The notes under the pieces are model-generated. The model had not been told where the DNA came from. It ran no database searches and saw nothing but the letters and a program-made list of their open reading frames with translations. The position numbers and the translations under genes are program-made. Positions 8,784 to 17,803 of a DNA stretch of 64,000 nucleotides are shown piece after piece. The stretch's first letter is position 1. Each line of letters opens with the position of its first letter. Source of the stretch: Rhodospirillales bacterium URHD0017 (lineage in GTDB: Bacteria; Pseudomonadota; Alphaproteobacteria; Reyranellales; Reyranellaceae); assembly GCA_900110395.1 (NCBI GenBank), contig FODP01000029.1, positions 1-64,000 on the forward strand. The letters run 5' to 3'.

Positions 8784-9683
8784 TTAGTTCTTCATCATCC
8801 CCGCGACCAGTGCCGTCACGTTGTGGCGCATCATCGCCTCATAGGTCGGTGCCGGTCCGTTCGGTCCCGACAGTGCGTCGCTGTAGAGCTGCGGCCCGAC
8901 GACGGCGCCGGACTCGCGGGCGATCTGGTCGATCAGGCCGGGGTTGCTCATGTTCTCGACGAACAGCGCCTTGATCTTCTGCTCGCGCACCAGGCGGATC
9001 AGCGCCGCGACGTCCTTGGCCGACGGCTCGCTCTCGGTGGTGAAGCCGCGCGGGGCGAAGAATTCCACCCCGTAGGCCGCCGTGAAGTAGCGGAAGGAGT
9101 CGTGCGCGGTGATCGCGCGCCGCTGTGTCGCCGGCACCTTGGCGATCTCGGTCTTGATCCATTGGTCGAGCGTGGCGAGGCGCTTGTCGTAGGCTTGTCC
9201 GCGCTCGCGATAGAACGAAGCGTTCGCGGCATCGGCCGCGGCCAGCCCCTCGACGATGTTGCCGACATAGCGCCGCACCCGGCCGGCATCCTGCCAGCAA
9301 TGCGGATCGGGACCATGAGCGTGGCTGCGGCCGGGCGCCGGCGCGCTCTCGAGCGTCGCCACATCCGCCGTCGCCACGATGCCGCGGCCCTTGAAGGGAG
9401 CGGCCTTGGCCAGGCGATCGATCCAGCCCTCGTAGCCCAGGCCGTTGCTCACCAGCGCCTGCGCCGCGGCGAGCGCACGCGCGTCGGTCGGCTTGGGTTG
9501 GTAGGTGTGGGCGTCGGTGTCGGCGCCGACCAGCACGGCAAGCTCGATGCGATCGCCGGCGACCTCAGCCACCAGGTCGCCCAGGATCGAGAAGGTCGCG
9601 ACGACCTTGGGCCTGGCTTGGGCAAAAGCGGGCAGCACTGCGAACGGCGGCGCGGCCGCCAGGAACTGGCGTCGGAGCATCAT
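8784..9683 (-). CDS. Zinc/manganese ABC transporter substrate-binding protein (ZnuA-like)
   Basis: 299 residues with an N-terminal export signal (MMLRRQFLAAAPPFAVLPAFA). It belongs to the cluster A-I metal-binding proteins: VVATFSILGDLVAEVAGD, a first His ligand in DAHTYQPKP, a second in DPHCWQD, a third in AHDSFRYF, and an acidic ligand region around FVENMSNP. A His-containing loop (RSHAHGPDPH) is shorter than in many ZnuA proteins. It would deliver Zn2+ (or Mn2+) in the periplasm to a membrane transporter, but no znuB/znuC gene is adjacent. A Zur-type operator lies 10 bases upstream of the start, which favours zinc. Confidence 0.9.
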   Translation of the reverse strand: MMLRRQFLAAAPPFAVLPAFAQARPKVVATFSILGDLVAEVAGDRIELAVLVGADTDAHTYQPKPTDARALAAAQALVSNGLGYEGWIDRLAKAAPFKGRGIVATADVATLESAPAPGRSHAHGPDPHCWQDAGRVRRYVGNIVEGLAAADAANASFYRERGQAYDKRLATLDQWIKTEIAKVPATQRRAITAHDSFRYFTAAYGVEFFAPRGFTTESEPSAKDVAALIRLVREQKIKALFVENMSNPGLIDQIARESGAVVGPQLYSDALSGPNGPAPTYEAMMRHNVTALVAGMMKN

Positions 9684-9692
9684 CGCTCAATT

Positions 9693-9705
9693 GTTATATT
9701 ATAAC
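9693..9705. promoter_or_regulatory. Zur-type operator
   Basis: GTTATATTATAAC is a perfect palindrome around the central T and matches the GTTATA-n-TATAAC core used by alphaproteobacterial Zur, the zinc-responsive repressor. It lies 10-22 bases upstream of the metal-binding protein start and overlaps the stop codon region of the upstream deacylase gene. Binding there would block transcription of the metal-binding protein gene when zinc is sufficient. Confidence 0.75.
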
Positions 9706-10190
9706 GGGAAGTCGAGCCAGCGCGGCGTGTGCCCGGTGGCTGCGAAGAAGCGCAGCAGGTCGGCCGGCGCCAGCGCCGTGGTCATGGTGTTGACCAGGGG
9801 GTGGGCGTTGATCGGGCCGCCGTCGGCGATGCCGCGATCGAGCACCAGCCGTACGGCGTGGGTCTCGTCGTTGGCCAGGGAGAGCGGGGTCACCGATCCC
9901 GGCTCGACACCCAGGTAACGCTTCAGGCGATCGGCGCTGCCGAAGGAGAGGCGGCCGGCGCCCAGCACCTCGCCGAGGCGCTTGAGGTCGATGGCGCGAT
10001 CTTCCAATGCCACGACCAGCCACATCTCCTCCTTCTTGTTGCGCAGGAAGAGGTTCTTGATGTGATGGCCGGGCAGGTTGCCGCGCAAGGCCTTGGCCTC
10101 CTCGACGGTGAAGACCGGCGGATGCTCGACGGTGCGATGGGCGATGCCCAGCTGGTCGAGGCGGGCGAAGAGTTGTTGCGGATCGAGCAT
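9699..10190 (-). CDS. Prolyl-tRNA editing deacylase (ProX/YbaK family)
   Basis: 163 residues. It shows the YbaK/aaRS-associated fold: HRTVEHPPVFTVEEAKA, then LPGHHIKNLFLRNKK with the conserved Lys, LSFGSADRLKRYLGVEPGSVTPL and the C-terminal NAHPLVNTMTTAL. These free-standing proteins hydrolyse Ala (or Cys) mischarged on tRNA-Pro in the cytoplasm. The start at 10190 faces rfbA with only 17 bases between them. The stop overlaps the Zur box of the following gene. Confidence 0.9.
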   Translation of the reverse strand: MLDPQQLFARLDQLGIAHRTVEHPPVFTVEEAKALRGNLPGHHIKNLFLRNKKEEMWLVVALEDRAIDLKRLGEVLGAGRLSFGSADRLKRYLGVEPGSVTPLSLANDETHAVRLVLDRGIADGGPINAHPLVNTMTTALAPADLLRFFAATGHTPRWLDFPL

Positions 10191-10207
10191 CGGGCTACAT
10201 CGTTTTC

Positions 10208-11074
10208 ATGAAAGGCATCGTTCTGTCCGGCGGCAGCGGCACGCGGCTTTACCCGATGACCCGGGCGGCCAACAAGCAGCTCCTGCCGGTCTACAACAAG
10301 CCGATGGTCTATTACCCGCTGACCACGCTGATGCTGGCGGGTTGCCGCGAGATCCTGCTGGTCGTCAATCCGGCCGACGTGGAGTCCTATCGCCGCCTGT
10401 TCGGCGACGGCAAGCAGTGGGGCCTCGACATCCGCTACGCCGTGCAGCCCAGGCCCGGCGGCATCGCCGAGGTGTTCATCGTCGGGCGCGAGTTCGTGGG
10501 CAAAGATCGCGTCGGCCTGATTCTGGGCGACAACCTGTTCTATGGCGATTCGCTGCCGGCGGTGGCCGAGCGCGGCGCCACGGGCAGTGGCGCGGTGGTC
10601 TACGCCTATTGGGTGAGCGATCCCGCAGCCTATGGCGTGGTCGAGTTCGATGCCGCGGGCCGGCCGGTCTCGATCGTCGAGAAGCCCAAGGAGCCCAAAT
10701 CGAACTGGGCGGTGACCGGTCTTTATTTCTACGACGCCGATGTTTGCGACGTCGCCGCGCACATTCCGCGCTCGGCGCGCGGCGAGCTCGAGATCAGCGA
10801 CGTCAATGCGCACTACCTGAAGCAGGGGCGGCTCACCGTCGAGAAGCTGGGCCGCGGCTACGCCTGGCTCGACACCGGCACGCCGTCGAGCCTGCTGCGC
10901 GCCGCCCAGTTCGTCGAGACCGTCGAGGACCGCCAGGGCCTGCAGATCGGCAGCCCCGAGGAGGTCGCCTGGCGCAAGGGCTATATCGACGATGGCGGCA
11001 TGGAAAAGCTGATCCAGCCCATCCGGGAAAGCGAATACGGCAAGTATCTGCAGCGGCTTCTGGCCCGCGCCTGA
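10208..11074 (+). CDS. rfbA: Glucose-1-phosphate thymidylyltransferase
   Basis: 288 residues, full length for RfbA/RmlA, which makes dTDP-glucose from dTTP and glucose-1-phosphate as the first step of dTDP-rhamnose synthesis. The nucleotide-binding start GIVLSGGSGTRLYPMT is intact, with KQLLPVYNKPMVYYPL, the ILGDNLFYGD metal-binding region and VEKPKEPKSNWAVTGLYFYD. The other dTDP-rhamnose genes (rfbB, C, D) are not next to it. Cytoplasmic. Confidence 0.95.
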   Translation: MKGIVLSGGSGTRLYPMTRAANKQLLPVYNKPMVYYPLTTLMLAGCREILLVVNPADVESYRRLFGDGKQWGLDIRYAVQPRPGGIAEVFIVGREFVGKDRVGLILGDNLFYGDSLPAVAERGATGSGAVVYAYWVSDPAAYGVVEFDAAGRPVSIVEKPKEPKSNWAVTGLYFYDADVCDVAAHIPRSARGELEISDVNAHYLKQGRLTVEKLGRGYAWLDTGTPSSLLRAAQFVETVEDRQGLQIGSPEEVAWRKGYIDDGGMEKLIQPIRESEYGKYLQRLLARA

Positions 11075-11153
11075 GGCCGGGGGCGGGCTTGCAATGGCGG
11101 CCGAAAACCCGTATCAACGCCGCCTTCCGGCACCTACCCGGCCGGATCGGAGC

Positions 11154-11228
<75 letters not shown>

Positions 11229-11762
11229 AATTCTTTCACGAGACCAGGAGTTTAGAAGGTACCGGAGGGCGCATTTTTGCTTACACGGCCGTCTAGCAAC
11301 CCAATGTAAGCGCTTTGTAAGCAACTGGATATGGAACGTGCCGTCGGCGCTTCGCAGGCGCATGGGGCCGTGAAGCGCCAGAGCCAAACTGAAGCCGCGA
11401 GCGGCCTGTGAAAGCCACATCCTGCACAACGCTATGCCGCCGTTGCTCTGCGCTGACGTCGGCCGCTGTCACGACGCAATCATCCGAAGGAACCTAGCGT
11501 GTTCTCTTCCTCGCGGATCGTCTATGCGCGATGGGTCGGCACCAATCCGAACACTCGAGCTTGTGCGCCGGAGACTCATGTCTGTTGGTTGCGGGGGCGC
11601 AAATAGCATTACTCGCTCCTGAGCGCGGCTTGAAAACGCACGAGCGCTGCCCTCCGAAGGCAGGGGCAGGCTCCTAGGCCAAGCGCGATTGAACTGGTAA
11701 TAAACATATACAGTTCCGTCCTAGTAGAGGCTGCGGAAGAACGGCTCCCGCGAGCAATATCG
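11229..11762. other. Gap between tRNA-Gly and the NRPS cluster, no clear gene
   Basis: About 530 bases without a convincing gene. There is no integrase next to the tRNA. Near the right end, from 11634, a frame in phase with the first NRPS gene stays open without an ATG, GTG or TTG, and its translation (IYSSVLVEAAEERLPRAIS) resembles the start of an adenylation domain. The true 5' end of that gene may therefore lie here, or be damaged. Confidence 0.5.
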
Positions 11763-13514
11763 ATGAAGCAGGAAAGACCCGAGCTGCCAAGTTCACAAGC
11801 ATGCGGCGTTCTGATCGGGAATCGCTGCGAGTTCGTTGTGGCCACCTTTGCTATCTGGAAAGCAGGCTTCACCGTCGTGCCTCTGGATCCAGCGTGGCCC
11901 CGTGAGCGACTTGAAATGGCTATTGCCTCGTGCCCCCTAAGGCACGTGTTCACCATAGCCGCGTTCAAGCACAAGGCGGAAACGATCGCGCCCCCGGAAT
12001 CTGTCACGGTACTGGACGTTGAAGAAGAGCCGGCAGAGAACGACATCAGTGGAGTTCAGCACACCTCCGATTCCGAATCTCGCGCTTACGTGATCTTTAC
12101 CTCTGGCTCGACGGGCAGCCCCAAGGGGGTGCCGATCAGCCATGCAAACCTGGCGCAGCTATTGGCCTGGCAAGAGCACGCGTTCGAGCTCGGTCCGCAC
12201 TACGCGTCGGTGCAAATCCTGCCCGTCGGCTTCGATTTTGGCTTCGAGGAGATCTTGAACCAGCTGTGCTTCGGCGGCCGCATCCATTTCGCCGAGCCCG
12301 AGGACACCCTCATACCGTCTCGCTACGCGCAACGAGTGACTGAATACGGCGCCAACCTTCTCTACGTCACGCCGTCCCATTTAGAGGTGCTCCTGCCGGC
12401 GCTGAATCTCGAAGCCTTCAGGATGATTCTGGTCGGCGGCGAAAAGTTCTCTTGGAAACTGTGGGACCACCTGGCGTCGAGCTTCTCTCCGCAGCGACGC
12501 ATCTTCAATGGCTACGGCCCGACCGAGACGACAATCACCTCTACGTCGCACCGGCTTGCCTCTTCGGATCGAGAAACGTATTCCATCGCCGCGTCGCTGC
12601 CTATCGGCACGCCGTGCTCGGACACGCGCATCTACATCCTCGACGTGGCCCGCAATCCGTCCCCGCCTGGCGTCGTCGGTGAGATTTACATTGGCGGCGC
12701 TGGCGTGTCAGAGGGCTATCTCGACAGTGCCTCGCGCGAGCAGGGGAGCCGTTTCGAACCCGATCCCTTCGACGACCGACCACACGCCCGCATGTTCCGC
12801 ACCGGCGACATCGCGCGTTTCCTCGAGGACGGGGCAATCGAGTATCTCGGACGCAGCGACCAGCAAGTCAAGGTCAATGGATTCCGGATCGAACTCGAGG
12901 AAATCGCCCAGGCCGTACGGCACGCCGGAGCGGACCAAGTGGTGGTTGACTACGATCAATCATCGGGGCGGACCAATCCGCTGGTCGCCTACATCACACT
13001 GCCCACGCAGGCAGACACCGACCTGCGCCAATTGCATCAAGCGGTAGCGACTCGATTGCCGATCTACATGCGCCCCCACCTCATTGTCCTTGACGAATTG
13101 CCCCTTACAACCAATGCCAAACACGACCTTGGGGCATTACGCGAGCGCTATTTCTCGAATCTCATCGAAAGCCCGTCGGCCTCTCCGGATTCCGACACAG
13201 CGGTGGAAGAAGGTATCTGCCGAATTTGGCAGCACCTGCTTGGCGTCCCTTTTTTGAAGCCGCAGGACGACATCTTCGAATACGGTGCGAGCTCGATCGT
13301 CATCCTGCAGGCACGGACCGATATCGAAGAGAGGACGGGATTGGCGGTCGATCTCTCGTCGCTGTTCGAGCACCGGACGAGTGAGGCGCAGGCGAGGCAT
13401 CTACTGCACTCGAGCTTTCTACACCCGTCGCCGTCAGCCAGCGGCCTCCCCAGCCGACGGAATTCAAGGGCATTCCTTCGGATGCGTCAGCGCGCTGCGG
13501 CACGCTCGGCGTAG
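11763..13514 (+). CDS. NRPS adenylation-PCP didomain protein, N-terminally short
   Basis: 583 residues. The adenylation domain activates an amino acid with ATP and loads it on the following carrier. Core motifs seen: A2 (AIWKAGFTVVPLDPAWP), A3 (YVIFTSGSTGSPKGV, about 110), A4 with the amine-binding Asp (VGFDFGFEE, about 157), A5 (FNGYGPTETTI), A7-A8 (MFRTGDIARF, then QVKVNGFRIELEEI) and A10 with its Lys (LTTNAKHD, about 453). The PCP serine is in EYGASSIVIL (about 511). The A1 motif (LTYxEL) is absent before A2, where about 25-50 residues are missing or altered. The preceding in-phase sequence looks related but has no usual start codon. It may supply the A-PCP that the next protein lacks. Confidence 0.85.
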   Translation: MKQERPELPSSQACGVLIGNRCEFVVATFAIWKAGFTVVPLDPAWPRERLEMAIASCPLRHVFTIAAFKHKAETIAPPESVTVLDVEEEPAENDISGVQHTSDSESRAYVIFTSGSTGSPKGVPISHANLAQLLAWQEHAFELGPHYASVQILPVGFDFGFEEILNQLCFGGRIHFAEPEDTLIPSRYAQRVTEYGANLLYVTPSHLEVLLPALNLEAFRMILVGGEKFSWKLWDHLASSFSPQRRIFNGYGPTETTITSTSHRLASSDRETYSIAASLPIGTPCSDTRIYILDVARNPSPPGVVGEIYIGGAGVSEGYLDSASREQGSRFEPDPFDDRPHARMFRTGDIARFLEDGAIEYLGRSDQQVKVNGFRIELEEIAQAVRHAGADQVVVDYDQSSGRTNPLVAYITLPTQADTDLRQLHQAVATRLPIYMRPHLIVLDELPLTTNAKHDLGALRERYFSNLIESPSASPDSDTAVEEGICRIWQHLLGVPFLKPQDDIFEYGASSIVILQARTDIEERTGLAVDLSSLFEHRTSEAQARHLLHSSFLHPSPSASGLPSRRNSRAFLRMRQRAAARSA

Positions 13515-13523
13515 CAACAGCGG

Positions 13524-16500
13524 ATGGCAAGATTGCGCAATATCCTCGCTTCCCTGGCGGCGAACGCCAGGGAGATGCCCGGCAAGCGCGCGTTCGGTTT
13601 TCTTGGCAACGAGGGCGAGATCGTCCGCGAAATCGATTTCGCAAACCTTTACTCCGTCGTGGTGGCACAGGCCGAATCCTACCGACGCGCCGGACTGCGG
13701 CGGCATCAACGTGTCGTCGTCAGCCTTCCTGCCGGCCTCGAGTTCGTTACAAGCTTTCTCTCCATTCTTTCGGCTGGCGGTGTCGCCGTGCCCATACCCT
13801 CGCCCGTCGGACCAGCGGCGCGGCAGCGGGTCGCCCGCATGGTCAGGCACTGCGCGCCGCACTTCATCATTGCTACATCGGGCGAAGACACGGGGATCGG
13901 CCTGGCCGAGGACGCTGCCGTACTGTCGCCGCCCGACCTCGACGCGACGGCTGAGCCGGGCGCCCCGGACCCTGTCTCGCAGCATATTGAGAATCATGAC
14001 CTTGCCTTCCTCCAGTACACTTCAGGCTCCACGAGCTTCCCGAAGGCGGTCGAAGTCACTCACGGGATGCTGTCGCACAACATGGCCTCGATACAGCGTG
14101 CATTCGAGCATGAGGCATCGTCAGTCTTCGTGAGCTGGCTGCCTCACTTCCACGACATGGGGCTGCTGGGCATGATTCTTCAGCCACTCCATTGTGGCGC
14201 CACGAGCTACCTGATGGCACCGAGTCGATTCATTCGGAACCCGCTTTCATGGCTGCAAACGATAAGTGACAGGCGAGCCACGACCAGCGGAGGACCGAAC
14301 TTCGCCTACAGTTCATGTCTGACGGCACTACGGGAGAACGAAACTCCACTTGCGCTCAATCTCAGCTGCTGGAGGGTGGCTTTCAATGGCTCGGAGCCGG
14401 TTCGCGTCTCGACAATGCGCGCATTTACCGAGGCCTTTTGCAAGTATGGCCTTCGTCCCGGAGCCTTGTTCCCTTGTTATGGTATGGCGGAGAATGGCCT
14501 TTTCGTCTCCGGCGGCCCGGTCGGCTCCGGAGTCACCACCCGTGTATCGTCCGATGGAGGGAGCGAGACGGTTTCGAGCGGCGTGGTGGGTCACGGCCAG
14601 GAAGTGGTCATCGTCGACCCTGATACCGCACGTCCAGTGGGCCACGGCGTGGAGGGAGAGATTTGGATTCGCAGTCCTTCCACGGCACGAAGGTACTTCC
14701 GTAATGAAGAAGACAGTGCGACCCAGCTCAACGCCAGACTAGAGGGCCGAACCGAGGGCTACTTGAGAACTGGCGATATCGGCTTCCTGGCCGACTCGCA
14801 GCTCCATGTGGCCGGACGCCTCAAAGACATCATCATCGTCAACGGGCGCAATGTGTACCCCGAAGACATAGAAGGGCTCGTACTCGAGACCCTGTCCGAC
14901 ATGAACCGGGTGCGGGTGGTGGCCTTCGGTTGCGAGCGGGAGGATAGCGAGAGCGTCGTCGTCCTGGTTGCGCGGCTGCGCCTGCACGGAATGCCGCTGC
15001 GCGACCTGCTCGCGCGACTGCAGAATGTGATCTTCGATGCGTTCGAAGGTCTGAACGCAGAGGTCCATCGCGTTGCGGCCGCTGCGATCCCGGTAACCTC
15101 CAGCGGCAAAGTACGCCGCAGCACCTGCAAACAAGAGTACCTGCGCGGCCTGGCCTTGCCGCCATCAAATGCCATGGGACGAGAACTGTCGCCGGCACTT
15201 GATGCCTTTCAGGTCATTCTCGGCAGGGCGTTGCAACGCGAGGAAATGGCGCAGAGTCTCCTGGAGCTGGGATTCGATTCTCTGATGCTGGCCCGTCTCG
15301 CCGAACGCCTCGAGCGACAGGGAATCGCACCGCCTCGGACGAGCATCCTTGCTCGAATGAGCCCATCGAAGATCGAGGTTATGGAGGCGTCACCTCGGTA
15401 CGAACCGCCTGCGGCCCACAATCTTTCGGGCAAGCGCATCGGTGCCAGCCTCAATCAACAATCCTATGCTTTCCATGAACTGATATCGCCCGGGCATCCG
15501 CGCTCTTGCATGGGATTTGCGTTGTCCCTGCACGGGCCGCTCGACAGTACGCGGGTGAAGGAGGCCTTCGATGCCGTTCTGAAGCGCCACAGTGCGCTGT
15601 CGTTGCGTATCAAGGGCGATGGCATGCTCGCCACCACCCAAGTCGCCTCCACCAGTCACCATGTCTCCTCTCTCCAGCTGGCCCAGTCTCTGGCCGCCGG
15701 GCTTATTCGTGAGCCCATGCCGCTGTTCGACGAGCCAATGTGCAAGGCGTATGTGATTGCATCACCGCAGGGCACTCTCCTCGCTCTACAGGTCCATCAC
15801 GCCGCTTGCGATCTCTATTCTCTGGGCCTCTTGATCGATGACCTGCGCGCGGCCTTCAGCGGCGGGCTGCCTGCGGAGGCCGCTGGAGACTATCGGGATT
15901 TTGTCGTCGAGCAGGTCCGCTATCTGAATCAGCCGATCGCGGCGGAGGCCAGCGCACGGTGGAAGGAGCGACTGCACGACCAGCCCTTGAATATCAACTT
16001 CCCGAAGATTCGCGGCGCTGCAGCCCGTCTAGGGTCCAAAGCGCTCCTCCTTCGGCTTGCCATCGATGCAGCCGGGACGACGCGCCTTCGCACATTCGTC
16101 CGCCGACATGAAGCAACGGCATATGGCGTGCTGTTGATCGGGTTCGGCATCGTACTGTCACGCTTTTCCGGGCAGGACCGAGTGACGATAGCCTCGCCCT
16201 TCCATGGACGTAGGACCTCGCGCGACATGGGCACGGTGGGGCTGTTTCAAAATTTGCTGCCGATTGCCCTGCAGCTCCCGGGCGGTGCCAGCTTCCAGGA
16301 TATCGTCCGGAGCCAGGTTCCAGAAATTGCCGCTATGATCGATGACGGTGGCTTGCCTTTGAGCCGCATACAGCATCACTTCAGGACTCCTCGGCCACTC
16401 GTCGAGCAAGGCTTTGATGCGATGTTCACGCTGCAATCGTCGGCCGGACGAAACGCGGCGTCGCTCGCCAAGGCAAGCCTGCGCACGACGGGGGTGGGCT

Positions 16501-16955
16501 TCGATCTTGGACCGATGACCGCCGTGGTGACCGACATCACCGAAGCAACCCTCGAAACACCCATCGATCTAAGCGTTTTCATGGAAGACACGATCGATGG
16601 CTATCTTGCGTACAACCCGGACGTCGTTTCTCAAGAGACCGCGCACAGATTGCTGGAAGCGTTCAAACTGGTGCTTCACGCTGGGCTTGATCAGCCCGAG
16701 ACACCGATCAGCAAACTTCCCGTACTGACCGAACCAGAACGCGCGAAAATTCTCGAACAATGGGCCGTCGGCCCAGGCGCCCCACGGCCCTATCAGATGG
16801 CGCCCGAGCTTTTTCGTGCCTCTGCCGCAAAACATCCCGACAAGGTCGCGGTCTCCGATGCCAGGCGAGCTCTCACATATCGGGAACTCTCGGCCGAGAT
16901 CGACCGACATGCCGTGGCGCTTCGCCGCCCTCAGCAGCGCAAGCCGCGCTCGTGA
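13524..16955 (+). CDS. FAAL-ACP-C protein ending in a truncated adenylation domain
   Basis: 1143 residues. A fatty acyl-AMP ligase (about 1-545: LQYTSGSTSFPKAVEV, the FAAL-type ATTSGGPNFAYSSC, LRTGDIGFLADSQLHVAGR, IIVNGRNVYPEDIE) would activate a free fatty acid. An ACP follows with its serine in ELGFDSLML (about 585). A condensation domain (about 642-1075) keeps the catalytic motif as HHAACD (about 757). Last come about 65 residues of an adenylation domain, including A1 (ALTYRELSAE, about 1115), which stop at a TGA before A2. The protein would start lipopeptide synthesis by acylating the first amino acid. The acceptor aminoacyl-PCP must then come from another protein, plausibly the A-PCP gene just upstream, which is missing exactly the A1 end. 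Confidence 0.9.
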   Translation: MARLRNILASLAANAREMPGKRAFGFLGNEGEIVREIDFANLYSVVVAQAESYRRAGLRRHQRVVVSLPAGLEFVTSFLSILSAGGVAVPIPSPVGPAARQRVARMVRHCAPHFIIATSGEDTGIGLAEDAAVLSPPDLDATAEPGAPDPVSQHIENHDLAFLQYTSGSTSFPKAVEVTHGMLSHNMASIQRAFEHEASSVFVSWLPHFHDMGLLGMILQPLHCGATSYLMAPSRFIRNPLSWLQTISDRRATTSGGPNFAYSSCLTALRENETPLALNLSCWRVAFNGSEPVRVSTMRAFTEAFCKYGLRPGALFPCYGMAENGLFVSGGPVGSGVTTRVSSDGGSETVSSGVVGHGQEVVIVDPDTARPVGHGVEGEIWIRSPSTARRYFRNEEDSATQLNARLEGRTEGYLRTGDIGFLADSQLHVAGRLKDIIIVNGRNVYPEDIEGLVLETLSDMNRVRVVAFGCEREDSESVVVLVARLRLHGMPLRDLLARLQNVIFDAFEGLNAEVHRVAAAAIPVTSSGKVRRSTCKQEYLRGLALPPSNAMGRELSPALDAFQVILGRALQREEMAQSLLELGFDSLMLARLAERLERQGIAPPRTSILARMSPSKIEVMEASPRYEPPAAHNLSGKRIGASLNQQSYAFHELISPGHPRSCMGFALSLHGPLDSTRVKEAFDAVLKRHSALSLRIKGDGMLATTQVASTSHHVSSLQLAQSLAAGLIREPMPLFDEPMCKAYVIASPQGTLLALQVHHAACDLYSLGLLIDDLRAAFSGGLPAEAAGDYRDFVVEQVRYLNQPIAAEASARWKERLHDQPLNINFPKIRGAAARLGSKALLLRLAIDAAGTTRLRTFVRRHEATAYGVLLIGFGIVLSRFSGQDRVTIASPFHGRRTSRDMGTVGLFQNLLPIALQLPGGASFQDIVRSQVPEIAAMIDDGGLPLSRIQHHFRTPRPLVEQGFDAMFTLQSSAGRNAASLAKASLRTTGVGFDLGPMTAVVTDITEATLETPIDLSVFMEDTIDGYLAYNPDVVSQETAHRLLEAFKLVLHAGLDQPETPISKLPVLTEPERAKILEQWAVGPGAPRPYQMAPELFRASAAKHPDKVAVSDARRALTYRELSAEIDRHAVALRRPQQRKPRS

Positions 16956-16957
16956 GC

Positions 16958-17803
16958 ATGCTCGACATCGAAACCCAACCGCTCGACGCTTTTTGGGGCT
17001 CGTTGGGCGGGCCGTCGAACGACGAATGCCACCTCGCGCTGGTCGACATTTCTAGACCGACGCGGCATAGCGGCCTGGCGGAAGGGGCCTGGCGCGACGT
17101 GCTATGCGGTGCGGAGCGGACTCGGCTTGACGCGTTCAAGTCCGCGGCCGCCGCCTGGGAATACGAGGCAAGTCATGTGGCGCTGCGCCTGATTCTGGAG
17201 CGCTGCCTGAAAATCCCTGCATCGAAGATCCAGTTTCGACGACCGGGCGTGCCCTTCCAAGCCCCCGAACTCGTCGACATCGGCTCACACGCCATCAAGG
17301 CGAGCCTGTCGCATTCCGGGCGCTTTGCGGCCATAGCAACTAGTCGATCTTCGGCAGTAGGCGCGGACGTGGAGCCTCTGTCGCGCGCCAAGGACGCCTA
17401 CGAAGTCGTGCACATGTTCCTTTGCGACGAAGAGCTGGCTTGCCTGGCCGAGATGAGCACGGGGCGACGCATGGCCGCCGCGTTGCGCGCCTGGTGCATG
17501 AAGGAAGCCGTCCTCAAGGCTGCAGGGGCGGGCTTCCAGATAGACCCGACAACGATCTGGCTGAACATCAAGCACCCAGGCGTCCCCCAGCTGACTTCGA
17601 TAAAGGCGCCCGCCGGCGACCTTGCGTTGTCGGTGTGTTCCGCCGTCGTCCCGACACGGCCGGAAGCATTGGTCGCACTGGCCGTCGAGCCCACAATTCG
17701 TTCCATCCAGGTTTCCTGTTTGTCCCTTGAAGAGCTTGTCGCTGCAGCCTCGCTCACGCGAACATGCTGGCAGGATCGGCGATCAGCTCGCGAACAAGGT
17801 TAA
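16958..17803 (+). CDS. Sfp-type 4'-phosphopantetheinyl transferase
   Basis: 281 residues from the ATG at 16958; a GTG at 16952, overlapping the NRPS stop, is an alternative. It transfers 4'-phosphopantetheine from CoA to the carrier-protein serines of the assembly line. The family motifs are present: SLSHSGRFAAIA, AVGADVEPL (metal-binding Asp and Glu) and WCMKEAVLKAAG. It lies immediately after the truncated NRPS gene, as if the missing downstream domains had been replaced by this gene. Its 3' end overlaps the opposing kinase gene by 50 bases. Confidence 0.93.
   Translation: MLDIETQPLDAFWGSLGGPSNDECHLALVDISRPTRHSGLAEGAWRDVLCGAERTRLDAFKSAAAAWEYEASHVALRLILERCLKIPASKIQFRRPGVPFQAPELVDIGSHAIKASLSHSGRFAAIATSRSSAVGADVEPLSRAKDAYEVVHMFLCDEELACLAEMSTGRRMAAALRAWCMKEAVLKAAGAGFQIDPTTIWLNIKHPGVPQLTSIKAPAGDLALSVCSAVVPTRPEALVALAVEPTIRSIQVSCLSLEELVAAASLTRTCWQDRRSAREQG

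Noticed and set aside
11434-11622. Small plus-strand frame before the first NRPS gene
   Set aside because: It is arginine/serine-rich and out of frame with the A-domain-like sequence; nothing supports translation.
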